From Pyrenopolyporus hunteri (Eukaryota; Ascomycota; Sordariomycetes; Xylariales; Hypoxylaceae): a stretch of 64,000 bases of DNA. Shown piece after piece: positions 12,801 to 23,580 of this stretch. The notes beneath the pieces are model-generated. The model was not told where the DNA came from. It was given only the letters and a program-made list of their open reading frames with translations, and did no database searches. The DNA lies in assembly GCA_902806595.1 (NCBI GenBank), contig CADCXC010000009.1, positions 124,001-188,000 of the forward strand. Reading direction: 5' to 3'. Positions within the stretch are counted from its first letter, which is position 1; each line of letters begins with the position of its first letter. A program made the position numbers and the translations under genes.

Positions 12801-13532
12801 GAAGCATGGGGTTATATGAGGAACCCCCGGAAATCACGATTAATTCCGATCCTACCTAGGGATCGCCCCCCGGCCGACCTGCTATAGACCGACCTTTGAG
12901 TCCCAACAGGATGGTCTGCATAGAGACATGGGGACTAATAAAAAATGGCTATAAGATCGTCCAACAATCATAACACGACATAGCCTCGAGATCAGCTGCT
13001 GTACTACCTCCCATGCCCAGAACAAGGAGCCAAGAGTGCTTTGCAGCTCTCGTAATGGGACCTAGCAGGCCGGACGAGCGAGTAACCAGGCTTTTCCGAC
13101 CTAGCGGTGACGGCGCTAAACTGTCACCATGTAATTCTGTTTATTGACGCACAAACTACCACAGGTCCAGTACATACCTTTCTTTACACGGTAGAGTAGT
13201 TCGATGTACCTATATCCAAGGCGCTAGAGGCTACCCATCATCGAAATTAGGAAGGTGAGCAACATTCCAGCCTGGAATTGCGGAGAATCCCTACCATAGC
13301 TAGAGCATAGCTTCGAAGTGAAGCTTCCCCGACAAACATGCTGTGCTCTTTCGGAAATCTATTTAAACCACCGTCGATCTACCTGACCGTCCCAGCTCAC
13401 GATGAGTCGAGCGTCTCCCTAGCCTCTCAGAATCTCCTTCGACTTTACCGAGCCCCCTAGCCGCCCTGTGCCTAGAGGCCTGCTTAACCTTCTCATACCA
13501 AGCTACCAATCCACGGTGAGAAGGTAAACAGG

Positions 13533-15846
13533 ATGCATTCCAGTCTGTTTACAAACCTCCTAACCCTAATCCCGGTGCTGAGTAACCTGGCACTGGGATA
13601 TGAGGTCCAGGTTAGCGCGTCCCCGACTCACTGCTGCTCAGAGCTCGAAGACTTACGCTCCATAGACTCCCCCGCTTGATACTGATTGGACATACTCGGT
13701 CGGAACCGACCCTTGGCCTGAGTATCCGCGTCCTCAGCTTCAGCGCTCACAATGGCAGAGCCTCAATGGCATCTGGAAGTGGAAGAAAGGTTCCTACTCA
13801 GGCGAAGCTGTGCCGGCCATTGCCAGCTTCGAGCACGATATCCTGGTGCCTTCTTGCATAGAAAGTGCTCTTTCGGGCGTTATGCAACAGAACCAGACGT
13901 ATTCGTGGTACTCGACAGAATTCAACGTCCCCCATGACTTTGCTAAGAAAGGCCGGCGAGTTCTCCTGAACTTCGAGGCGGTGGATTACGAAGCAACCGT
14001 TTATGTGAATGGCGACCTAGTCGGAACACACACGGGCGGGTATTGGCATTTCAACTTTGACATTACGAAATATCTTAATCCCAACGGCAAGAATACCCTA
14101 AATGTATTCGTATTCGACCCCACGGATCAACAAGGTAAAGTGGTCGTGTCGTCTCTATCTAAGGATAGCAATCAGCTAATGCTTCTGCAAGGTTACATGA
14201 TCCCCGTCGGAAAGCAGACTCGCACCCCTTCTCACATCTTCTATACGCCTTGCACGGGTATCTGGCAGACCGTAGGTTCTCTCGCCCAAAATTCTCGTTC
14301 GGAAACGTAAAAGTATATATTAAGTACCTAACCATCTCGGCCATCATAGGTTTGGATCGAGTCAGTTCCGGAGACGTATATCAAGCAGCTAGACATTGTC
14401 GCGGACATGTCCGGACAGGGTAAGTTGTTACGGACAGAGCTCTGCGGCTATTGCTGATTTATTTTTTCTCTAGTAAACGTTACCGTTGGGACCTCCCACC
14501 AGAGCTCTGCGCCAGTTATCGTCTCCGTCATCGATAGCAAAGGAAAGCGGGTAGCTTCAGCGAAGGGCGTCGCCAACAAGCCGTTCGACTTTGTCGTAGA
14601 CTCCCCGAGCCTCTGGTCTCCTGATTCGCCAACACTGTGCGTTCACCCATTCTCCAACTATCGCGTTGCCGGGTGCATACCTATCTAACAACTCGTATAG
14701 CTACAACCTCACCGTTAAAGTGGGAGAGGATACCGTAAATTCCTACACGGGCTTCCGAACCTTCTCCATCGGCGAGATCGACGGGGTAAAGCGTCCTCTG
14801 ATCAACGGTGAATTCATCTTCCAGTTTGGCACGCTCGACCAAGGTTTCTGGCCTGACGGTATCTACACACCTCCGAACCGGGAAGCGATGGTCTACGATC
14901 TGCAAGTCTTGAAGGATCTGGGTCTCAACATGCTGCGAAAGCACATCAAAGTTGAGAACGCCCTCTTCTACCGCGCTTGCGATGAGCTCGGACTCCTGCT
15001 TATCCAGGACATGCCGTCTATGCCTCTGCGAAGGCCAGATGAGGACCAGCAAGCTGATTGGGAACGCCAGCTCGACATTCTGATTCAGCAGCACAGGAAT
15101 TACCCCAGCATTTACACCTGGGTATGTGTACTCGTCTCCAGTGGACAGCCGTCTCGAAACTAACAGAAACCCAGGTCATTTACAACGAAGGATGGGGCCA
15201 AATCTCGGATACTTACTACCCGGAATTCAACCTCACCACTCGCGTCAAGGAGCTCGACCCTACGAGATTCGTTGATGCTACCACCGGATGGAATGATCAC
15301 GGTGCCGGTGACTGGCATGACAACCATCACTATGCGAACCCGCAATGCGGAACGCCTTTCTATTCTACCGCATCTACTCCTTACGACCCACAGAGAATAG
15401 CCATTCAGGGTGAATTTGGAGGAATCGGTCACAACGTCTCCGCAGAGCACCTGTGGAAGGTCGAGGCTGCGGTCAACACGATCAACCAGACCTATGAACT
15501 CGACGCGAACCTTGAGGCCTACAACTACCGTGGCCACCTCCTATTGAGCGAGCTGCGCGATCAAGTCGAGAAGTGGGCTTGCTCGGCCGCCGTGTGGACG
15601 TGAGTTACCAAAGTCTTCTTTCCGTTTACCCATATCGCCTCCTCGCGTACCCCGAAGTAATGAGCTGTGACTAACATCGGGCGAAGTCAAACTACCGACG
15701 TCGAAGGAGAAGTCAACGGCTTCCTCACCTATGACCGTCGGCTACTGCGCCCCGACAAGGAGCAGTGGCGGTCGGACATCCAGGCCCTCTACGATGCGGC
15801 CGCGGCCCGAGGTGGTAAGGCGCCCAAGAGGAGAATGGCGTCATGA
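13533..15846 (+). CDS. secreted glycoside hydrolase family 2 enzyme
   Basis: Eight exons are proposed: 13533-13610, 13666-14134, 14192-14271, 14350-14419, 14474-14636, 14701-15121, 15175-15599 and 15687-15846, giving 621 aa. All introns are 53-87 bp with GT..AG ends and mostly clear CTAAC/CTAAT branch sites, and the reading frame is kept throughout. Exon 1 encodes a hydrophobic signal peptide (MHSSLFTNLLTLIPVLSNLA). A jelly-roll sugar-binding domain follows (WPEYPRPQLQRSQWQSLNG, then LNFEAVDYEATVYVNG), then the Ig-like domain and a TIM barrel. The barrel shows the GH2 acid/base in YNEGWGQ (Glu432) and the nucleophile in QGEFGG (Glu507). The family contains beta-galactosidases, beta-mannosidases and beta-glucuronidases; the substrate cannot be told from sequence. 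The 57-bp intron 14135-14191 is in frame and stop-free, so its retention would insert 19 residues after DPTDQQ. Confidence 0.9.
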
Positions 15847-16101
15847 GTATACCTAATTAAATATGCTATACGCATCTTAATACCATGTATAGAGGAATCC
15901 CTAACTGCATATTAGTTAATGAATACATACACAATAACTTTTAATATCTGTGGTTTTGCTGCCCTCGTGTTCCGCCCCTTTTCGTTTGGAGGGTGTTGGG
16001 CGTATCCACGCCTGGGTCCCTAATTTTTTACATGGACCTGCTGGAAATCTACGGCCCCGTCTATAATAGTACTGGGAATAAGCTCTAGACGAAATTTCCC
16101 A
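15847..16101. other. GH2 3' flank
   Basis: This is AT-rich DNA after the GH2 stop codon and probably contains its 3' untranslated region. No further feature was seen before the duplicated region starts. Confidence 0.4.
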
Positions 16102-16955
16102 TTATCAGGAGTTTTCTAATGGCATAACTCATTTGGAGCTTATGGGGTGGTTGTCCACATCTCGCCCCGTGTGTTTACTACTAGTAGACATACGAATAGA
16201 ATGCCAATAACAGAAGTGTTCTGGTGTTACCTATATCGGGGGCACCGTATCGTTTGTTATTATTAGGGAGCCGGTTTGGAGTAGGCAGGATGAGAGTGAA
16301 CGCCCGCGTGCGTTTACACCGCCCTTTAGGTCTCTCGAGGGTTATCTTCTACTAAACCAAACGGCTTGATATACGGTCACATTATTTACGAGGAGAGAAG
16401 ACTTAGGCCATCCAACAAGTGACATACGGATAGAATTATCCGACCTCCAGGTCTCTTGTTATATCGTAGGCACCCGGATGAGCACTAGCAAACTAAACCA
16501 TCGCCCAATATCTCAGTCTCTCAGTCTCTCGGTCTCCCAATCCACCCCAACAACCGCCTCTAGACTGGCCGGCCCAGAATAACAAAATGTGAGCCTGTGT
16601 CGTTTACAACAGCCAAAACCACCCCCTCGCTCATGGCCTAGAAACCTTTCTCGTCTCCCTCCACCCCGAAACGGCCGTTTTGCCTAAACCATAGACTATC
16701 CCCGCTCGGGCTTGTCCTCCTCGAGTAGGCACTCTCCTACCATGTAGTTCGCCTGCTTGCCGTACGCCCTAAGCCGAGCAATGTAGAAAGTGCAGAAAGC
16801 GCAGAAAGTGTAGACAGCGTAGAAAGCGTAGGTGAAAAAGGAAGAACAACCCCAGCCCAAAACCTTAAGAACTCATACTGTTGAGTCCTACTGATTCTGA
16901 TTAGCATCTTGGCATAGCTAGATTCGTAGGTGAGTTCTTGCACATACCTGCTTTT
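16102..16955. repeat. tandem duplication, copy A
   Basis: This is the first of two diverged direct copies. The best-conserved part is 16102-16475, matching 17108-17475 from the start (aggagttttctaatgg here, aggagtttcctaatag there) to the end. Weaker matches continue: gagcctgtg near 16590 with 17620, and 16868-16955 with 18058-18150 (gagtcctactgattctgat here). Most differences are C/T or G/A. No protein-coding potential was recognised. It could be a pair of solo repeat elements or an old segmental tandem duplication. Confidence 0.75.
16779..16831. repeat. GCAGAAAGTG-like minisatellite
   Basis: Four to five imperfect copies of a decamer close to gcagaaagtg lie head to tail inside duplication copy A. 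Copy B has only a degenerate counterpart. Confidence 0.6.
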
Positions 16956-17107
16956 TTCTGTACTGGTCGCCTTGTCTCCTTCGCAAGCATCGTTCATCCA
17001 CAGATAATGTTGGGTGCTTTCCCTCGCCAGCCATCCACCAATTCTTCGAGTGGAATGGAACTAGAGTGACTTATGATCCAGTAAGTACACTATGCTCGTA
17101 TTTTCTA

Positions 17108-18150
17108 TTATTAGGAGTTTCCTAATAGCATGACCTATTTAGAGCTTATAAGGTGGTTGTTCATATTTTACCCCGTATATTTGCTACTAGTGAGCAAATA
17201 AATAGGGTGCTAATAGCAGCGGTATTTTTATGTTATATATATCGGTAGTACCGTGTCGTTGTTATTATAAGGGAGCCGGCTAGGAGTAGGCAGGATGGGG
17301 GTGGACGCCCGTATAGGTTTATATTACGTTTGGATCTCTTAAATTTATTTTCTATTCAGTCAAACGACTTCGTATACGGCCACGTTTCATAAATGAGAAG
17401 ACTTATGTTAGGAAAGGTATCACACGGATTAAATCATCCGGCCTCCAATTCGCTTGTTGTACCATAGGTAGGCATCTAACCTAGGTAGATAGGTACCAGC
17501 GACCTAAACGCCTTCTTGACAGAAGAACCTCGCCATCTCAAATGAACCGTCCGCGTCCAATAAAACAGGTCCCCCTCAGTACTCGGACTCCAGGTGGGCC
17601 GATACGAAACAGAAAAACACGAGCCTGTGCTTTCTAGTATAGACGAGGGTTAACCTCCCCCCTTCCCTCTTCATCTCTCTCTCTCCACCCCCGTCTCCCT
17701 CCCCATCTCCATCTCCCTGCCACCGCTCAAACAATGGCTTCGCGTGGACCCTGAACTGCTTCCATGCAGAATTGTCTTGTTTATGAGGTAGGTACCATTC
17801 CCGCGATGCTGTTCGTCATCTAGTTGCGCATTCTAGGTTATGAAGTGCCGAAAATGCCTGAAGTGCTAGAAGTACGCATAGGCGGGGAATAGTAGACTCT
17901 GAAGTTTACTCGGCTTTAACTTCATGAGTAGATTGTTTTTTTTTTTTTTTTTTTTTTTTGGTGGTGGTTTTGTGGTTTTGTGTGAGTGTGTTTTGCTATT
18001 GAGAGTTGTATTGGTGGAAGACTTCGCTCATGTTAATCCGTCACCTTATGGACAGGACGTACTCATGCTACCGAGTCCTATCAATCATTGATTAGCGTCT
18101 CGAGATGGACAGACATTTGTGAGTTCTACACTACACGTACCTGCTACTGC
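17108..18150. repeat. tandem duplication, copy B
   Basis: This is the second direct copy of the unit at 16102-16955. It is longer through insertions, including pyrimidine-rich sequence near 17650-17720 and a 24-T run at 17936-17959. It carries more A and T at the mismatched positions (ttagagcttataagg versus ttggagcttatgggg), as expected if RIP acted more strongly here. No gene was recognised inside it. Confidence 0.75.
17936..17959. repeat. poly-T run
   Basis: An uninterrupted run of 24 T lies on the plus strand. It could be a replication-slippage microsatellite or the scar of a poly(A) tail of a minus-oriented retroposed sequence. No element was recognised next to it. Confidence 0.8.
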
Positions 18151-18253
18151 CTATGCCTCTCGCCCTCCTCCAAAGTGGAAGTAGTAGTAAGGGAGTTATG
18201 AAACAGATGCTGAGGACATTATCCCCTTGGCTGCGCAGCTGCGGATTCGGGGC

Positions 18254-19501
18254 TTATTCCCATTGACCCGCAAGTGATTGAGGTAGCCAATCAGTTTTGG
18301 GGTTTGGCTGGGTACAAGACCAGTGGTATGCTGCCCGTAGAACCGAGGGGGCTATCGCATCGTAACTGCCGCTCTCAGTCAGTTCGGTGAGCATTTTGAA
18401 GGTTCGCATCTGATGGTGTTCCCACGGCCTGGCACCGGGGAGTTCGGCTAGGGCTAGTAGCTGCTCCATTTCTTTCAAGGATTTCTCCGACTGCTTTACG
18501 AGTTCGTCTCGCAAAGCCCGTGCCCGGAAGGCCCGCCGCTCATCCCCGAGCATGACGGCGAGCGTCTGGACAGCCTTCGTATAAAAGTCATGGCGATGGA
18601 GCGAAATCTGCGCGGTGTAATTGCTGTAGTGGCATACGCAGTTGCGGAGCCGGGTTATTGTATCAAAGACATTCATTAGTTCGCCACGAGTGATCTGTTG
18701 ACCAGCAATGCGTAAGCCCGAGTAAGGCCAATGGAAGAAGAAGGATGATTCCAATTCCAAACGTCCGAGTAGGACTTCTTGAGGCCCTTCAAATGTACGG
18801 GCGAGCTTCGGGAAGTGTTTCTTCGCGCAGTCGAACGCGATCTCTTGGGCTAGACGTAGAGTCCTTCTTAAAGAATTATAGACAATCGTGCTCCTAAGAG
18901 GGACAGATTCTAGATGACCCGGGACGCCGTCGTCCAGCCTCGACCTCTTAGAGAGGTCCCTCACGGCGTTTGAGTTTCCGGATTGCTCCTCATCTTCGTC
19001 TCTACCCTCGTAGCTACCCTCGTCACCAGGCGCTGGCGATTCTACGCGTGTATAGGACTTTTCCTTCGCGAAGGGGGTATCTAAGTATGCCTGTAGCCTT
19101 CGACTAGGCAAAGACTTCATGACTGAGGAAGTCGTCGGGTTCTGGTATCTATAGCAATAGATATGCTCCACCAGATTCCCATCCTTATACTGGTACTTAG
19201 AGAAACTCCAACGAGGATTGTGTAGAGAGGCGGCTTCGGGTATAGTAACTACTTCTTCTTCGCTTGTTTTGTTGGTTCGGTTGAGAAAAGCCTTCGTAGG
19301 CCCCATGAACCCCTTACTGATGGAGGGCGTACTCGTTGCTGGAGGGGTTTCCAACTTAGGGAGTGGTAGTTTTTTCTTTTGAATGTACTTGGTAAGCCTG
19401 ATGACTTCGGCTTCCAGCTCGCGGTTTCGGTTCTCGAGACTCTCAATCTTATCCTTTGCGAGTCCTAGCTCGTAGGCTACTGAATTCACTAGCTTCGGCA
19501 T
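18254..19501 (-). CDS. unrecognised coiled-coil protein with HEPN-like motif
   Basis: A single-exon frame of 415 aa starts at the ATG whose complement is at 19499-19501 and ends at TAA (18254-18256). I do not recognise the family. The N-terminus has a short coiled coil (about residues 15-45, rich in Glu/Lys with spaced Leu). A low-complexity acidic linker follows (about 150-185, EGRDEDEEQ). The C-terminal half, about 205-350, is predicted helical. It contains LMNVFDTITRLRNCVCHY with R286-N287 and H291, which fits the R-(N)-x3-H core of HEPN domains, many of them RNases or partners of RNases. The motif is short and could be chance. The gene stands alone, next to the RIP-marked duplication on its 3' side. 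The intact frame and ordinary codon use argue that it is a real gene. Confidence 0.7.
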   Translation of the reverse strand: MPKLVNSVAYELGLAKDKIESLENRNRELEAEVIRLTKYIQKKKLPLPKLETPPATSTPSISKGFMGPTKAFLNRTNKTSEEEVVTIPEAASLHNPRWSFSKYQYKDGNLVEHIYCYRYQNPTTSSVMKSLPSRRLQAYLDTPFAKEKSYTRVESPAPGDEGSYEGRDEDEEQSGNSNAVRDLSKRSRLDDGVPGHLESVPLRSTIVYNSLRRTLRLAQEIAFDCAKKHFPKLARTFEGPQEVLLGRLELESSFFFHWPYSGLRIAGQQITRGELMNVFDTITRLRNCVCHYSNYTAQISLHRHDFYTKAVQTLAVMLGDERRAFRARALRDELVKQSEKSLKEMEQLLALAELPGARPWEHHQMRTFKMLTELTESGSYDAIAPSVLRAAYHWSCTQPNPKTDWLPQSLAGQWE

Positions 19502-20960
19502 GCTGCAAGTGTTGTCGCGATATCGATGCTGGAGACCTTGTTATGATATCGACGTAGGGTGCGAGGTTGGCGAATATCGGGCAGCTCGTAACCGGATAGG
19601 TTTAGAGAGTGATGGTATTTGTTGATGTGTAAAGACAACAGGCCGGTTTGGCGATGGCACCCTCATGGTCAGAGAATTGAATTTTCGACCGTGTTTGTTT
19701 TCGAGACCGGTACGAATAATAGTGGGAGGAGGGTTGAAAAATCAGAATACACCTTCAGTGAATGCCATGTCCTCTTCGTAGGTGCCGTCCCCGAAGGACA
19801 TACGAGTAGTGGCAAGACATGATTGTATTTTAAGCCTCGAGTCCCACCTATTACAGGCTGCACCGGGCGGTTTGCTTGTGTAGCTTTTTTATATATAGCT
19901 GTATAGCAAGTCCGAACAATAGGTTTGTACGGGGATAGTCGATTCGCGTGGACAACCCCTTTCAGAGATATTGTTGTAGACATCGCCCTTCGATAACGAT
20001 GCGTTTAGGCCAAAAAAAAGATAAACTCGTTGTCAGAGTAACTACACGTAACGATTTCTTTCGTGTGTTCTGCATTCACTCCGGGGACCGTTCCGAGCTG
20101 ATAATGAAGGGAATATACCATCACCAAGCCCTCCTTATTCTGAGCTGGAAAATACTGGGGTGGAAACGTTGGTAGTGGTGTAAATGCTACCTAAATGCCA
20201 ACTGTACTAATCAAGGCTGAGTAAGGTATATATATGAAGTTCTATATAGAACTACAAAGCTACGGAGGACCTAGATAGGTCGTTACTGAGGTTTCGTAGG
20301 CATCTTCGATTATATTATAAGCAGCTGCCTAGGTACTAGATGTTTTGCGTCAAGAACGACGTCCAATCTCCTCTTTCTGCCGCCAGATAAAGTTTGGGTT
20401 GCCACAGTACTAACCAACAAGCAGTTGGATGAACGCTCACCAAGCTACCTACCTATTGTTCCTATTGTTTCTAGTTACTGTTTCTATTTGCCTTGGCCAT
20501 AAATGCTACAAGCATAGCAGCGTGATTGGCAGTCTGCTTGGTACCTTTACGTAGGTAGGTGGTAGGTAGGTGTTCACAACGCCCGGCACTATTTAATAGA
20601 AACCCTATCAATCCAATTCATTTGCTCCCTAGGTAGCGTACCTAGTGTTTGCTACAATGCAGCTTGAGCACACGTGTGGTACCTAAGGTAGATACTTAGG
20701 TATTTGGGTGGACATATCTTAGCTGGTCTAATTTGTTACCTATGATGCCTGTTGTGACTTTGAAAAGGATTGGGGATTTAAGGGGCTGTTCGTTCGAATT
20801 GAATTATATACCTACACTCTTTCGTGACGCACAATTCTTCAAGCCAGGAAAATGTTAGAAATGGATTTTGCCTTAATTATTAAACGTTACACGTTCTAGG
20901 ATATCATGGTTGACGTGTCCCCTAACGTACATACTTCGTCTCTCCTTTTTCAAGCCCAAA
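19502..20960. other. intergenic region
   Basis: The region contains the 5' flank of the 415-aa gene and the 3' flank of the SDR gene. No supported gene was found; open frames are below 105 codons without recognisable content. TAGGTA-type repeats occur near 20555 and 20680. Confidence 0.5.
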
Positions 20961-22016
20961 TTAACTGGCCACAGTCCCCTGGTATCCCCTGAAAGCCTTG
21001 TGGTCCACATTCTCTTTCAAAAGAGCAGGGAGCTCGTCCTGCACGTAACTCTCGTTCCAGCTCTTCTCCACGGGCTTCCATCCCAGCTCGCGTAGCCGCA
21101 CGGCCCGGCTGCGGCTGCTGAGACCGACGACGGCCGACGTGAATTCCGCGAATAGGTCGCCGTAATTCTCGGGAGGGATCGTGCGCGGGTTCGGGTCCGA
21201 GATGAGCCCGGCCTTGTGGAGCTCCGCGCCGATGACCGAGGCTATGTCCTTCCAGCTTGGCTCCTTGTCGCCCGTGTTCTCGCAGAAGTAGTACGGGTTC
21301 TCCAGGATGTCGCGGCTGCTAGCTGGCGTAGACTCGAGGTGGTGCAGGAGCGTGACGTATCCCCTCGCTAGGTCGGCGACGTGGATGGTGCTCCAGACGG
21401 CGAGACCAGCGCCTACGTGCCCCGCGTAGCCGTGCTTGAGGGCGTACCGGGTGAGCGTCGGGATCTGGATGGAGAACCGTCCGTGGTTCGGGTTGAATCC
21501 GTAGATGAGCGGCGGGATCATGATGGCAATCTTGGCCTTCTCCCCCAGCTGCTTCCGGACTTTGAGGATGGTGAGGTCGATCTGCCGGTGCGGCGCGTCG
21601 TCGGCAACAGAATCCACCTCGGATGCGACGTTGTCGTGGTATACCTTATCCGATTTCTGATCGCCTGCCGCCTGGTCGACTATCACGGAGGTCCCCGAAG
21701 TGTGGATGTAGATTGTGCTGAGGCCCTTCTCGGCGCGCTGCTGGACGGCGTCCAGGATAGCTTGTGCGCTCGGGAGGTGGTCTGCGGTGGCCGTATGGAA
21801 TATAATGTCGTGGGATAGCGCGTGCTTTGTGATCAAGGCCTTGTCTTCGAGGTCGCCGAGTACCACGTCAGCAGCCCCGGAAGCTTTCAGCCGGTTCGCA
21901 TGGTCTTGCTTCCTGACGAATCCGGTGACCTCGTACTTCTCCTTGACTAGCAAGTCGAGTATGTTCCAACCGATGAAGCCGGGACCGACGATGAGGACTT
22001 TCTTCCCCGAAGCCAT
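20961..22016 (-). CDS. NAD(P)-binding extended SDR / epimerase-like protein
   Basis: An intronless 351-aa frame starts at the ATG complementing 22014-22016. The N-terminal Rossmann fold is clear: KKVLIVGPGFIGWNILDLL at residues 5-23 gives the GxGxxG-type dinucleotide loop, followed by VTGFVRKQDHANRLKASG for the second strand. The core continues with ADVVLGDLED and a nucleotide-sugar-epimerase-like order (IYIHTSGTSV, MIPPLIYG, WSTIHVADLARGYVTLL). The classical Tyr-x3-Lys pair is not obvious in the expected place, so this may be an atypical or NmrA-like member acting as a sensor or reductase of unknown substrate. The fold assignment is secure and the reaction is not. It lies alone, with about 1.56 kb between its start and the next gene. 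Confidence 0.88.
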   Translation of the reverse strand: MASGKKVLIVGPGFIGWNILDLLVKEKYEVTGFVRKQDHANRLKASGAADVVLGDLEDKALITKHALSHDIIFHTATADHLPSAQAILDAVQQRAEKGLSTIYIHTSGTSVIVDQAAGDQKSDKVYHDNVASEVDSVADDAPHRQIDLTILKVRKQLGEKAKIAIMIPPLIYGFNPNHGRFSIQIPTLTRYALKHGYAGHVGAGLAVWSTIHVADLARGYVTLLHHLESTPASSRDILENPYYFCENTGDKEPSWKDIASVIGAELHKAGLISDPNPRTIPPENYGDLFAEFTSAVVGLSSRSRAVRLRELGWKPVEKSWNESYVQDELPALLKENVDHKAFRGYQGTVAS

Positions 22017-23580
22017 GTTGAGTTTCGTAAAAGGGGTAGTTTTGACTTGCTGTTTGGTTTGGTATAGAAGAGAAGTATGTATCTAGGTTAAGGCTATGGA
22101 ACTTGAATCTAAATCGTCTCAAATCCAGTCGCGTGAAGTCGAATTTAACATCAGACGGGTTATTGGGGTAGGCCTTATTATAATTAGACCTTGACCTTGT
22201 TCAATTTATATGTCATCTATGACGTGACTACCTAGCGGGCTCTTGCGAATTAATATCGTGACGGCTGGCCGACGTCCCAGACAGTCGTAAGAGCCTACCC
22301 GATTGGCTCGCGCGCCGGGAAAGGAGGGGGATATGGAGCCATGATCCCCTAGAGTTGATTTATAATAGCCCTACCCGTAGCTTCTAGTCGACCCGTTTGC
22401 GTTCCATTGATTGCGAATAGTTTGCAAATGGTTACACCGAGAAACCAGGTGGGCAAGTATCTCCATTACCCACATTATGGATCGGTCTATTAGAGCATTG
22501 AGATTTATAGTAGAGAGGTAGTAGATAAGTCCCTAGTTATTTATTACTGTACGGGTTGTTAGAATTACGCCAAAATTAGTCAAGGTTTATGTCCCTTACC
22601 TATTTTTCTAGAGACTCCATCGCCACTTAATATTGAGTTGAATATAAGTTGAATATAAGGCGTTAAATCCCGAAGAGGTTAGTAGGGTCTAGGTACCTAC
22701 CTACCTAGGTACGTGACTTTCTCCCTTCGCGAATAGACATTCAAATTGATCTTGCTTAAAATCTCATTTTCTAAACTGATTATATAAATTATAGATTTCT
22801 ATTTGTTATTATATTACACCCTAATATCGGCTTATAAATCCATATAAACAGTTAATAGAATTACATCTTTTTATTTGTAAGAGGTATGTTATATACGGCC
22901 GTTACACTATAAGCGACTTCAATTAAACTTGCCTGCAGGAGGGAGGCATGTATGTACCCAAGATGGACGTCGTATATACCCCTAAGAGAGGCTGTATTCA
23001 TTATCGGGAAAGGGGCACCTATGCTATGTAGGTTGGAATGAATTGTATACCAAACCTCTCTATATTGGTCGTCCCAGTTTAGTTCAATAGCTAGGTAGCT
23101 ACCTTACCTAGGCAACATTGTGGCTCATGCCCCCTTTCGGATGTTCCTATTGCTCTCTACCACTAACAACAGTCCGAGTCTTGCTCGCTACCAGAAAAAG
23201 TTTTCTGGTCGTGAAATTGCTCCTTTCAGTCGGCCTCGGCCCTCTCATTGGACGGTCATAACTCATATTGGTTTTAAGGGTGGCCCTAGTGATGGAAGCC
23301 TAATAGTTGCGGGGCTGAAGGAAATAGTATATTTTCCCCTTTCGATCTCGCTCGAGTTTTTCCTTTTCCCCTTACTTCTCTCCCCCATCCTTACGAGCGC
23401 CAATCTTTCCTTTCGTGGCCGTCTCCAACAGGGAACAGCCGTTCATTCGTTTCTTACTATTCCTGATCGAACCCGGATCTTCACTCCACGCGCTCTTTTT
23501 ATTTTTCTCGGAGTGCTACGTATCTCCACGGATCTCCACGGCTTTCCGATTATCTCCGGCCGAGCCCATCGTTAAACACC
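22017..23580. other. divergent intergenic region
   Basis: The region separates the start of the SDR gene (-) from the start of the GPI-type protein (+), so both promoters lie here. Positions 22400-22960 are AT-rich. A pyrimidine-rich stretch at about 23330-23400 precedes the downstream gene. Open frames at 23120-23575 look like chance. Confidence 0.5.

Larger units (their letters stand above)
7109..13532. other. 6.4-kb gene-poor region
   Basis: No supported gene was found in these 6.4 kb; open frames stay below 80 codons and lack splice-linked conserved segments. Contents are the upstream region of RPB2, many short TACCTA/TAGGTA/TAGGTACC runs (for example 7840-7870, 8005-8050, 9726-9770, 10320-10340, 11515-11540), a decamer repeat at 9855-9883, an AAG run at 12357-12376, and a short imperfect inverted repeat at 8258-8330. 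The last few hundred bases, with a TATTTAAA-like stretch near 13360, should carry the GH2 promoter. Confidence 0.5.

Noticed and set aside
21381..22086. Open frames antisense to the SDR gene
   Set aside because: Shadow frames of a GC-rich coding exon.
23120..23575. 151-codon open frame before the GPI-type protein
   Set aside because: Pyrimidine-rich leader DNA translated by chance; it overlaps another open frame and has no domain.
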